A stretch of 38,534 nt of DNA from Roseburia sp. GTDB taxonomy: Bacteria; Bacillota; Clostridia; Lachnospirales; Lachnospiraceae. Within the stretch, counting starts at the first letter, position 1, and every line of letters begins with the position of its first letter. Position numbers and translations under genes: made by a program. Below the pieces are notes generated by a model that searched no databases, was not told the DNA's origin, and was given only the letters and a program-made list of their open reading frames with translations. Of this stretch, positions 1 through 6,601 are shown piece by piece. Where the stretch lies: NCBI GenBank assembly GCA_023667765.1, contig JAMOZS010000024.1, positions 1-38,534 of the forward strand. The letters run 5' to 3'.

Positions 1-61
1 TGTGAGTGTTGAAAATCCGTGAGACGTTTGAGGATTTTCCGAGTGTCATCATCATAGTACC

Positions 62-228
62 TCCGCAAAATTGCTTTTTCGCCGAGCTAATGCTTCGAGA
101 TTTTGCATATTTTCCGAGATTTTGCTGGTCGTAATCGCAAAATCTCATGGTAATTACTCTCCTGTCTACAAAATCTCTGTCCAATTCGGCGGTTGGCCCG
201 CAAAATCTTTGTCTAATTGCATAATCTC
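62..228. repeat. Array 1 of GCAAAATCTC-type repeats
   Basis: Copies in both orientations: GAGATTTTGC at 97-106 and 116-125; GCAAAATCTC at 137-146; CAAAATCTC at 169-177; GCAAAATCTT at 200-209; GCATAATCTC at 219-228; and a degenerate copy at 65-75. The copies at 169 and 200 stay similar for about 22 bp (CAAAATCTyTGTCyAATT), close to the size of a Tn7 TnsB site. The window itself starts with TGT, the usual first bases of Tn7-family ends. Being next to a tns module suggests transposase-binding sites near an element end; operators for the sigma-like gene that follows are the alternative. Confidence 0.7.
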
Positions 229-307
229 AGCAAAATTCCTCTTGAGCTGAGCTATTTTCCATCCACATTCACGAAATAGAGAGACTATCTTGAAATGAGT
301 GTGTTGT

Positions 308-796
308 ATGGATATGAACGATAAGGAAAAATTTAGTCAGCTTTATGAGCGATACAACAAGTTGCTTACTTTTATTGCCAGAGGAGTATTGAAAAATGAG
401 GTGGATGTTGACGATGCTGTTCAGCAAACTTGGCTCTATGTCTGGGAGCACCTTGAGAAACTTGCAGATGTTGATTCTCCGCAAACAAAGGCTTACATCT
501 CAACAGTCGTGAATCATCGTGCACTCGATATCATTCGTTCTAAAAAAGCGCACCATGAGGTTGAATTGACTGAAAACATACCCGAAACTATTACCCCATT
601 CACAGAGTATAACGGTTTGTGGGATGCGCTGGACGCACTGCCTGAGCGCTATAAGAATTTGCTTCTTATGCGGCACTACCTTGGGCTGGAAACCGATGAA
701 ATGGCCGAGCAGCTGGGTATGAGGCGCCAAACCATCCAGAAAAACCTATGGAGAGCCAGGAACATGTTGGCCCAAAAACTCGATGAATTAGCATAA
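308..796 (+). CDS. RNA polymerase sigma-70-like (ECF-type) factor
   Basis: This protein of about 162 aa has the two-domain layout of small sigma-70 factors. Region 2 lies around residues 15-85 (VDDAVQQTWLYVWEHL, then AYISTVVNHRALDIIRSKK). A region 4 helix-turn-helix lies around 115-155 (LPERYKNLLLMRHYLGL, then EMAEQLGMRRQTIQKNLWRAR). It would direct RNA polymerase to a dedicated promoter or act as a DNA-binding regulator. The start is uncertain: ATG 308 and ATG 314 are possible and neither has a strong ribosome site. It sits alone between two arrays of the same 10-bp repeat, which suggests that those repeats are either its operators or the end of the transposon that carries it. No anti-sigma gene is adjacent. 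Confidence 0.85.
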   Translation: MDMNDKEKFSQLYERYNKLLTFIARGVLKNEVDVDDAVQQTWLYVWEHLEKLADVDSPQTKAYISTVVNHRALDIIRSKKAHHEVELTENIPETITPFTEYNGLWDALDALPERYKNLLLMRHYLGLETDEMAEQLGMRRQTIQKNLWRARNMLAQKLDELA

Positions 797-825
797 GGAT
801 TTGCTTTCCCTAATGGAATTTATCC

Positions 826-958
826 GAGATTTTGCATTCTCCCAATGTCAAAATCTCAGATTATATGCAAATCCTCGGTGCAAAAGCTCGAAAAAATAGT
901 TTGTAAAGTCAAAATCTCTTCGCAATCCATGCAAAATCTCCGAAAAAATCAAAATCAC
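826..958. repeat. Array 2 of GCAAAATCTC-type repeats
   Basis: Copies: GAGATTTTGC at 826-835; CAAAATCTC at 849-857; GCAAATCCTC at 867-876; GCAAAAGCTC at 880-889; CAAAATCTC at 910-918; GCAAAATCTC at 931-940; and CAAAATCAC at 950-958. The array fills the whole gap between the sigma-like gene and the signal peptidase gene and ends close to the ribosome site of the latter. It has the same core motif as array 1. Elsewhere in the window I saw the core only as isolated hits (for example inside the 27.4-28.3 kb gene). Confidence 0.7.
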
Positions 959-990
959 AAATAAATTCATTTGTAAAGGAGGTCTGCAAA

Positions 991-1374
991 ATGCAGCAAT
1001 TAAAAAGGATGTACGATTTCTGCTACTGGCTTCTCGTTCTGACATGGCTTGTCTTTCTGGTCTGCTTCCGTCTTACCTTCGTCTTGGGCACTTCCATGAC
1101 CCCAACACTGAACAGTGGAGAGCTCCATGTGTTTTCCCGTTTTGCTGAACCAGAGGTCGGAGATATCGTCTTGCTTCGTGCCCCGAGTGGAGACTGCAAC
1201 TATGTCAAACGACTAATTGCTGTTCCAGGGGATACCGTTGAACATTGTTCCGCTCCCCTGCTCTTGGATGCAGACCAATATTATGTTTGCGGTGATAACC
1301 GGGGGGCCTCCTACGATTCCCGCTCATTTGGCCCTATCCCCGGCAATAGCATCCTGGGTGTCCTGGTCTTTTAA
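991..1374 (+). CDS. Signal peptidase I family protein (S26), short form
   Basis: A 127-aa membrane serine peptidase of the S26 family. One N-terminal membrane anchor (about residues 9-30) is followed by the family boxes in order. The catalytic serine box is GTSMTPTL. The lysine box is YVKRLIAVPGD. The C-terminal box is CGDNRGASYDSRSFGPIP. It would cleave leader peptides on the outer face of the membrane. It is shorter than typical LepB, close to the minimal catalytic core. The start follows a strong ribosome site (AAAGGAGG). Repeat array 2 lies directly upstream, so its promoter overlaps those repeats. No dedicated substrate is evident nearby; a link to the effector locus further right is speculation. 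Confidence 0.85.
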   Translation: MQQLKRMYDFCYWLLVLTWLVFLVCFRLTFVLGTSMTPTLNSGELHVFSRFAEPEVGDIVLLRAPSGDCNYVKRLIAVPGDTVEHCSAPLLLDADQYYVCGDNRGASYDSRSFGPIPGNSILGVLVF

Positions 1375-1531
1375 ATTTGGCACTGAGGCAACGTTGGAAA
1401 GGAGGTGACTGCTTTATCCCATACGCATTTTGAGGTACTAAAGCATTACCCCTGACCTGACGGATGCGTACCCCTCAGCCTGGTCTGCCTCCTTCCTTCT
1501 GAACAAATAATGCACTCAAAGGAGAAAAACT

Positions 1532-2026
1532 ATGAGAAAGTATTCTTTCCCAGTGCCATCATGCAGAGCATGTGGCTTTCATCGACAATATGACACACAA
1601 TGCGTCTGTGACGGCTTTTTAGGCCCGGAACAACGAGCATTTAAGCCAAATGACCCTGCCAAATATCCTCCCCAATGGTGTCCCAGGCGGCACATCCCTG
1701 CAATATGCCATATCTACACTTTCAAAGACGAACTGAGTGCCAGCTGCGACCAATATTGGCGCAATGTCAACGATTTTACCCGGGAACGGTATGTTTCCCC
1801 CGACCCGAATCGGTATAAGCTCTCCGTCACGTTTGAGCTTCCTGCCAAGATGAGCGCAAGGAAATTCTACATCGACTTCCATGCGAATCCGGCCAATAAT
1901 GTCCTGTCCGGTCTTGATTTGCCTGTTGGGAGCGTAATCCAGGTTGATGATGGGCTGTTGCCGTACTGCTTTTATTATTTCAGCAGGGATTTGCTTATTC
2001 CCATCAAAAGCTTCTACCCCAACTAA
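1532..2026 (+). CDS. Hypothetical Cys-rich protein, 164 aa
   Basis: I do not recognise this family. The N-terminal third is rich in cysteine: CRACGF near residue 11, CVC near 29 and a further Cys-Pro-Arg-Arg near 50. This suggests a small metal-binding domain. The rest is a mixed, soluble-looking domain with many aromatic residues and no membrane segment. ATG 1532 follows a good ribosome site (AAAGGAG). It lies co-directional between the signal peptidase and the short Cys-containing gene at 2224, and probably belongs to the accessory part of the transposon. Function unknown. Confidence 0.6.
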   Translation: MRKYSFPVPSCRACGFHRQYDTQCVCDGFLGPEQRAFKPNDPAKYPPQWCPRRHIPAICHIYTFKDELSASCDQYWRNVNDFTRERYVSPDPNRYKLSVTFELPAKMSARKFYIDFHANPANNVLSGLDLPVGSVIQVDDGLLPYCFYYFSRDLLIPIKSFYPN

Positions 2027-2115
2027 AGGTATTAGCTGACACCTCGAAGGACGTTGAATATGGAAGAAAAATCATGGCGATACCGCTTTCCACGCCCGAT
2101 ACACTCTCCGAAGCT

Positions 2116-2151
2116 GCAATCTTTGGGTACGCTCCCGCAATCTTTGGGTAC
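2116..2151. repeat. Two 15-bp direct repeats at 21-bp period
   Basis: GCAATCTTTGGGTAC occurs at 2116-2130 and again, identically, at 2137-2151. The 21-bp period is two helical turns, so a protein would meet both copies on the same face of the DNA. The pair lies about 70 bp upstream of ATG 2224, a position suited to an operator or activator site. Confidence 0.6.
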
Positions 2152-2223
2152 ACCCCTTTAAAAATTAAAATTCCGCCCGATAAGGATAATTACCGAGCCA
2201 CATTGCTCTTTAAGGAGGTTTCC

Positions 2224-2445
2224 ATGGATACCGCTGGTGATATCTTCCAAACAATCGAAAGCACATGCCGTCGATGTATCCACCGGCAAGCCTCGACCGA
2301 TGGCGACTGCGAATATCTGAGCACGGGGTTGCGAAAAGTTGTTGGCGCAGATGCAATCTGGCTCACCTGCGATGATTTTGCCGCAATCAAGGCAGACGAT
2401 TTTGAACGTGGAAATGCGAGCAACCTACAAGATTGGTATAGGTAG
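2224..2445 (+). CDS. Hypothetical small Cys-containing protein, 73 aa
   Basis: The start at ATG 2224 is chosen because a strong ribosome site (AAGGAGG) precedes it; the longer in-frame reading from 2074 is not supported and would run through the direct repeats. Residues include CRRC near the start, then a further Cys in GDCEYL and another in WLTCDDF, so it may bind metal. No known family is recognised. It lies upstream of the methylase-like gene and is co-directional with the transposition module. Confidence 0.55.
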   Translation: MDTAGDIFQTIESTCRRCIHRQASTDGDCEYLSTGLRKVVGADAIWLTCDDFAAIKADDFERGNASNLQDWYR

Positions 2446-2539
2446 CCGCAAGTTTTGTATAGGTGCCTTATTTGAGATACTTTTTAGCCGAGAACAGAAT
2501 GCACAGGCATTCATCGGCTTACAAGAATTGGAGAGAAAA

Positions 2540-3373
2540 ATGGCAAAAAAGATACCGTACCAAAATCAGAAGCAAGAAGACTTTGGCAAGCGCTTCCTGA
2601 ATATATGTGAAACCAAGTCACCTTGGGCTGTCTGGAGCGATTTTGTCCAATTGGTAGCCTGCACCCTCTCCAATGGTCTGGGCAGTTCAGTTCCTTTTTA
2701 TATGGACCGGGAGAATCTATACCTGAAGACAATTTCCAACTATAACAAAGAGCAGTCTGCAATATTTCCGGAACTTTTTGCTCAGCTTGTTTTGGCTTTA
2801 GAGCAAAACCCTGAACAAGATTTTCTTGGTGATGTCTATATGGCACTTGGTCTGGGGAGCAATTGGAAAGGGCAATTTTTTACCCCCTACCATGTTAGCA
2901 AAGCAATGGTCGAAATGATGCTCTCCGGTATGGAAAAAAATATTGAGGAAAAGGGTTGGATTTCCATAAACGACCCAGCGTGTGGGGCCGGTTCTATGCT
3001 GATTGCGGCCCGGAACTGCCTAAATGAAAAGGGATTTGGTTCGGATTGCGCCCTTTTTGTTGCCCAAGATATAGACCGCACAGTTGCGTTAATGTGTTTC
3101 ATACAGCTGTCTTTATTAGGCTGTGCTGGCTACGTCATCATTGCGGACTCCCTTCGGCATCCGCCTGCAGGTAAAGGCAATTCCCCGCTATTACTCACAC
3201 CGACCCCCGAGCAAGAGGTTTGGATTACGCCAGCCCTTTATTCAAACACATGGACTGCCCGGATAATTTATGAGCATGAGCGGCTGCTTTTGGATACTGC
3301 GGCCAAAGATATGAAGTATCCACACGAAAAGGAGGCGGCCAACCATGGAAAAGGCCGGGGTAAAAACCCGTGA
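2540..3373 (+). CDS. N-6 adenine methylase-like protein lacking a visible catalytic motif
   Basis: A 277-aa protein resembling the catalytic region of type I modification subunits (HsdM). It has GQFFTP at residues 111-116, the AdoMet-binding motif DPACGAG at 145-151 and an acidic motif (AQDID) near 175-179. I cannot find the catalytic NPPF/Y motif. After about residue 210 the sequence becomes Pro/Thr/Gly rich and then ends. It may therefore bind AdoMet or DNA without methylating, or be a truncated enzyme. ATG 2540 follows GGAGAG; upstream in-frame starts lack such a site. Its end overlaps the TnsA-like gene by 29 bp, implying translational coupling with the transposition genes. Confidence 0.7.
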   Translation: MAKKIPYQNQKQEDFGKRFLNICETKSPWAVWSDFVQLVACTLSNGLGSSVPFYMDRENLYLKTISNYNKEQSAIFPELFAQLVLALEQNPEQDFLGDVYMALGLGSNWKGQFFTPYHVSKAMVEMMLSGMEKNIEEKGWISINDPACGAGSMLIAARNCLNEKGFGSDCALFVAQDIDRTVALMCFIQLSLLGCAGYVIIADSLRHPPAGKGNSPLLLTPTPEQEVWITPALYSNTWTARIIYEHERLLLDTAAKDMKYPHEKEAANHGKGRGKNP

Positions 3374-3731
3374 TATTTCTTTTTTCAGCCAGAAAAACGG
3401 CGAAATGGTTCGGGTACACAGCAAAGCTGCTCGGGATTACGCAAAATTTTTGGAAAATCAGGATTGCGTCAAACGCTATGAAGCCGGAAAGCTGCTTGAG
3501 TTGGAGCGATTCCCCCACATCTCCCCCGCCGGAATCCGAAAGCTCTATTTTAACACGCAATGGAGTACCGATTTTTTTCTACACCTTTCTGATGGTCGAA
3601 AGGCAGTGCGGGAGCTTGTGCGAGGAGATGACCTAAAACAGCAGGCTACCGTAGAGCGCCTGGAACTGTCCCGACGCTATTGGGCAGCACTGAACATATT
3701 TGATTGGAAGATTGTGGTGGCTTCAGTTTAG
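3345..3731 (+). CDS. tnsA: TnsA-like transposase endonuclease subunit
   Basis: A 128-aa protein with the layout of the TnsA nuclease domain, which in Tn7 cuts the 5' ends of the element while TnsB cuts the 3' ends. The N-terminal VRVHSKAARDYAKFLE matches the usual FxSxxExD-type helix, but the glutamate position carries Ala or Arg. The STDFFLHLSDGR segment supplies the Asp (about D76). AVRELV supplies a Glu (E90), with Val at the usual Lys position. The ending LELSRRYWAALNIFDWKIVV matches the TnsA pattern of a YW helix followed by a final strand. It lacks the TnsA C-terminal domain that contacts TnsC. The start is ATG 3345 after AAGGAGG. The match is from pattern memory only. Confidence 0.7.
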   Translation: MEKAGVKTRDISFFSQKNGEMVRVHSKAARDYAKFLENQDCVKRYEAGKLLELERFPHISPAGIRKLYFNTQWSTDFFLHLSDGRKAVRELVRGDDLKQQATVERLELSRRYWAALNIFDWKIVVASV

Positions 3732-3778
3732 TGGTCATGCACGTTAATCCATAAATCACATCATAAGGAGGATTTAGA

Positions 3779-4414
3779 ATGAATCTGAAAGAAGCATTCC
3801 GTTATCAAAACTTTCTGGGCCAAATAATGTCGGAGGCGGGAAATAGTCTGACCAAGCAAGAGCACTGTCTGACCACGACTAAGCGCCACCTCCGCAACAA
3901 AGCCAATCCCGAAGCGCAGGATATGCAGGAGGAGGTTGATTTTGGTGAGTTTTACAAAAACGACGACGTTTTGGACCTTATGCTCCTCTTGGTTGATGAG
4001 CGTGAAAAGTTGAGTACCGCCATTGGCAAGGCCAAAGCGTCCGTCAGATTTGATATCGATGCCGCAGTTGAAACCAACAAATTTCGCCAAATCGTGGTGT
4101 TGCGAGCGAAATCGATGCTTCGTAACTCCGCTTCCAAACGTATCGAGCAGGGGCGTGATTATAAATTCAATGTCGAGGGGAATCAAACCCAATATTTCTA
4201 CGATATTGAAGTTGAGACTGCTGATGCCTTCGACCGGGCCCGGGCAAAGGACGTAGCCCGTGAAATTATGTCCAAAGCTGATGTAGCATCTGCAGAAATT
4301 GATGCGGCGCTCATCAATACGCAGGTCGACTATGTGCCTCCGTTTAATGTGAACGGCTCTTTCGACGACGTCATGGAAGAGTTCCTCGCACATCGAGCAA
4401 AGACCTCGACCTAA
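3779..4414 (+). CDS. Hypothetical coiled-coil protein in the tns region, 211 aa
   Basis: No recognised family. It is charged and largely helical, with long amphipathic stretches at residues 1-75 (NSLTKQEHCLTTTKRHLRNK and a Glu-rich segment) and an Arg/Lys-rich middle near 105-130. There is no membrane segment. A strong ribosome site (AAGGAGG) precedes ATG 3779. It sits 47 bp after the TnsA-like gene, on the same strand and before the long non-coding block that leads to tnsB, so it is probably co-transcribed with the transposition genes. An accessory DNA-binding or assembly role is possible but unproven. Confidence 0.6.
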   Translation: MNLKEAFRYQNFLGQIMSEAGNSLTKQEHCLTTTKRHLRNKANPEAQDMQEEVDFGEFYKNDDVLDLMLLLVDEREKLSTAIGKAKASVRFDIDAAVETNKFRQIVVLRAKSMLRNSASKRIEQGRDYKFNVEGNQTQYFYDIEVETADAFDRARAKDVAREIMSKADVASAEIDAALINTQVDYVPPFNVNGSFDDVMEEFLAHRAKTST

Positions 4415-4426
4415 CTTACCACAGGG

Positions 4427-4871
4427 ACCATTCGGCTCCCTGCCTCGAGCAGAAAGGAATCAAGGTACTTCTTTGTTGACGTCTGGCGGAACGTATCCGC
4501 TCCCGACAGCGATGCCGGGTCTCTTTGAGATATCAACCTCCTGGATGTACTTTTTCCAGGTGATTGTTATAGTAAAAGAACAAAATCATGTATGTCCCAT
4601 CATCTGGGATATAAAGGACGCTAAACATTTCCAGAGTCATATGTTCAATATAACACGCTCCATCACTTCACCATGCATCAACCATATCTCTATTTCGGGT
4701 GCGCAACAATAAATGCAGCAATCAACACTGGCACCCTCTACCCAAATGGGGGGCCATCCCTCATTTGTTTTAAAGCGAGTATGCCAACATGCTGCTCAGC
4801 AACTGAGTTTTATCTTTATCAACATCGAAGTATTGCGGGGAATTTCTGCTCGAGGCAGAGCGCCGACTGGT
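4427..4871. repeat. 445-bp non-coding block bounded by 29-nt inverted repeats
   Basis: The left arm 4427-4455 and right arm 4843-4871 pair at 26 of 29 positions, including a perfect 16-bp core (CTGCCTCGAGCAGAAA and its complement). The interior has no convincing gene but several small inverted repeats, for example CCTGG near 4540-4561 and TCCCA/TGGGA near 4595-4612. It could be a MITE-like insertion or a large structured leader RNA whose closing stem is the 29-nt pair. I see no clear target-site duplication. It separates the TnsA-side genes from tnsB. Confidence 0.65.
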
Positions 4872-4898
4872 AACATGAAAACAAGGAGGCCAATGGTC

Positions 4899-4952
4899 AT
4901 GGGCAATTCTGATATCATCGAGGGCATCAAGACGGGAGCACTGCTGTGCTGA
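4899..4952 (+). CDS. Short leader ORF overlapping the tnsB start (17 aa)
   Basis: ATG 4899 lies 9 bp after a strong ribosome site (AAGGAGG, 4883-4889) and encodes MGNSDIIEGIKTGALLC. Its stop overlaps the tnsB start in the sequence GTGCTGA. The tnsB GTG has no ribosome site of its own and its frame is closed just upstream, so tnsB translation probably depends on ribosomes finishing this leader. This would be a way to keep transposase levels low. The peptide itself may have no function. Confidence 0.6.
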   Translation: MGNSDIIEGIKTGALLC

Positions 4953-6601
4953 ATCAATATCTTAGCCGCCACGGGAGCATTTTCCGCGTGCTGCTCCGGG
5001 ATGACACAGGGTGCTGGTTGATTTCCCATGAAAACCCTGCTGCCCCCTTATATGTGGCGGCAGAGGAACTGGCATCATATGAGCGAATTGTCCCACCGCC
5101 GTCCTCTGCCTCCTCTTCTCCGGCCGCTCTCAAGCGTCTTGCTCTCATCCAGCCCCTGTTGGATTTGGGCGAAACGGCCATTATCGACAAATCAGCTCGC
5201 ATCAAAGTCTCGAAGGACATCGCAGAAGCCCAATCCACCACCTATCGCCGGGTGCTGACGTTGTTCTACCGCTATTTAGCAACAGGGCAGCTCATCTCTA
5301 CCAAACCTCGGTCTCCGTCCAGGAACGGCACCTACGATTGGGCAATTAGAAAATTTTATTATTCTGCTAAAAAGCTCTCGCTGCGGGGAGCCTTCGAGAT
5401 GATGCTCGTTCAAAAATTTACGGATTCAAATGGAAGGCTGATGCCTGATGCTCCGTCTTGGGGCAGCTTCCGCAGTTACTTTTACCGGCACGATTTCAAT
5501 AAAAATCCACAGAAAATTATTTCCCGCGATGGACTCAGCCACTATCAGAGAAACTGCCGACCTGCTTTTGGCCGAGCTTCGGCGTGGCGCACGCAGCCTG
5601 GTTCATTCCAGATGGATGCGACCGAGGCAGATATATATCTTGTCTCTGCTCTTGACCGCAGCGTGGTTGCAGGCCGGCCGTATATCTATCTGGCTGTTGA
5701 TACCTTTTCCCAACTCATAGCGGGCGTCTATGTAGGCTTTGATTGTGATGATTCCGCTGTTATTCGCTGTCTGGCAAATGCAGTGTGCAACAAGGTGGAA
5801 TTTTGCCGGCAATATGGCATTGAAATTCTGCCGGAGCAGTGGCCCTCCCTTGGGCTACCTAACGAGATAATTACCGACAGGGGTCGTGAATTCTGCGGTA
5901 CTCTCATGGACGAGCTTTGTCGGAGATTTGGCATCGAGCTTCTGGCACAGCCTCCTTTTAGGCCAGAGCTAAAAGGATTGGTCGAGAAGTCCTTCCATCT
6001 TCTGCAGGAAAAGTACAAGCCACTCCTTCGTGGCTCTGGTGTAATCGAAGAAACCGCCCAGGAACGTTGGTCCGTGGACTACCGAACGCAGGCTAAACTT
6101 AACCTAACCGAATTTACTCAGGTACTAATTCATTGCATCGTTCAGCTCAATTCAGGACGTGTGCTACCCAGCGGAAAAACCCCGGCTCAGTTGTGGATAA
6201 AAGCTGCGCCCAAACTTTTAGATGTTGCACCTGATATGTTGCTCCTGATGGCGCTGCCCCGAACCACCGTTAAGCTCATTCGGAGAGGGTTTCACGTCAA
6301 TGGCATCTTCTACATCCCGGTAAAGATGGATGGTCTGTATATCAATGACAGCTATTGCGTGGCGTATGACCCGGATAACCTATCCTGTGTCTTCCTTGCT
6401 GATAAAGATTGGCTGCCATGCCCTGCCGCCCCTGGACAAGGTGTTGAGCAGGTATCGCTCGTTGAGCATCAGGCACTTAGGGATTCGGGCAAGGCGGAAA
6501 GGCAGGCAGCGGCCCAGCGGGAACTGGCATCTGAGGCGGAGTGCACAAAAGCCGTCCAGCAAATTGTTTCTAACGTCACCAAGATGGGAGGCACATCATG
6601 A
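4946..6601 (+). CDS. tnsB: TnsB-like DDE transposase (rve integrase fold)
   Basis: A 551-aa transposase of the Mu/Tn7/Tn5053 group. It cuts and joins the 3' ends of the element. N-terminal helical DNA-binding domains (about 80-180) precede the RNase H-like core, where the catalytic triad is visible: D224 in FQMDATEADIY, D311 in TDRGREF and E347 in LKGLVEKSF, giving DD(35)E spacing. A beta-barrel-like domain follows (about 430-480), then a charged C-terminal tail that in Tn7 contacts TnsC. The start is GTG 4946, because an in-frame stop lies just upstream and the short leader ORF ends over it. The stop overlaps the tnsC start (ATGA), showing tight coupling. Confidence 0.93.
   Translation: MLNQYLSRHGSIFRVLLRDDTGCWLISHENPAAPLYVAAEELASYERIVPPPSSASSSPAALKRLALIQPLLDLGETAIIDKSARIKVSKDIAEAQSTTYRRVLTLFYRYLATGQLISTKPRSPSRNGTYDWAIRKFYYSAKKLSLRGAFEMMLVQKFTDSNGRLMPDAPSWGSFRSYFYRHDFNKNPQKIISRDGLSHYQRNCRPAFGRASAWRTQPGSFQMDATEADIYLVSALDRSVVAGRPYIYLAVDTFSQLIAGVYVGFDCDDSAVIRCLANAVCNKVEFCRQYGIEILPEQWPSLGLPNEIITDRGREFCGTLMDELCRRFGIELLAQPPFRPELKGLVEKSFHLLQEKYKPLLRGSGVIEETAQERWSVDYRTQAKLNLTEFTQVLIHCIVQLNSGRVLPSGKTPAQLWIKAAPKLLDVAPDMLLLMALPRTTVKLIRRGFHVNGIFYIPVKMDGLYINDSYCVAYDPDNLSCVFLADKDWLPCPAAPGQGVEQVSLVEHQALRDSGKAERQAAAQRELASEAECTKAVQQIVSNVTKMGGTS

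Noticed and set aside
2074-2223. N-terminal extension of the 73-aa gene
   Set aside because: It has no ribosome site and runs through the 15-bp direct repeats; AAGGAGG clearly marks ATG 2224.
3761-4393. 210-aa minus-strand reading opposite the coiled-coil gene
   Set aside because: The + strand gene has a strong ribosome site and operon context; the minus reading has neither.
4473-4952. Small open frames in the block before tnsB
   Set aside because: Apart from the 17-codon leader they lack ribosome sites and have no protein-like composition; the inverted-repeat structure explains the region better.
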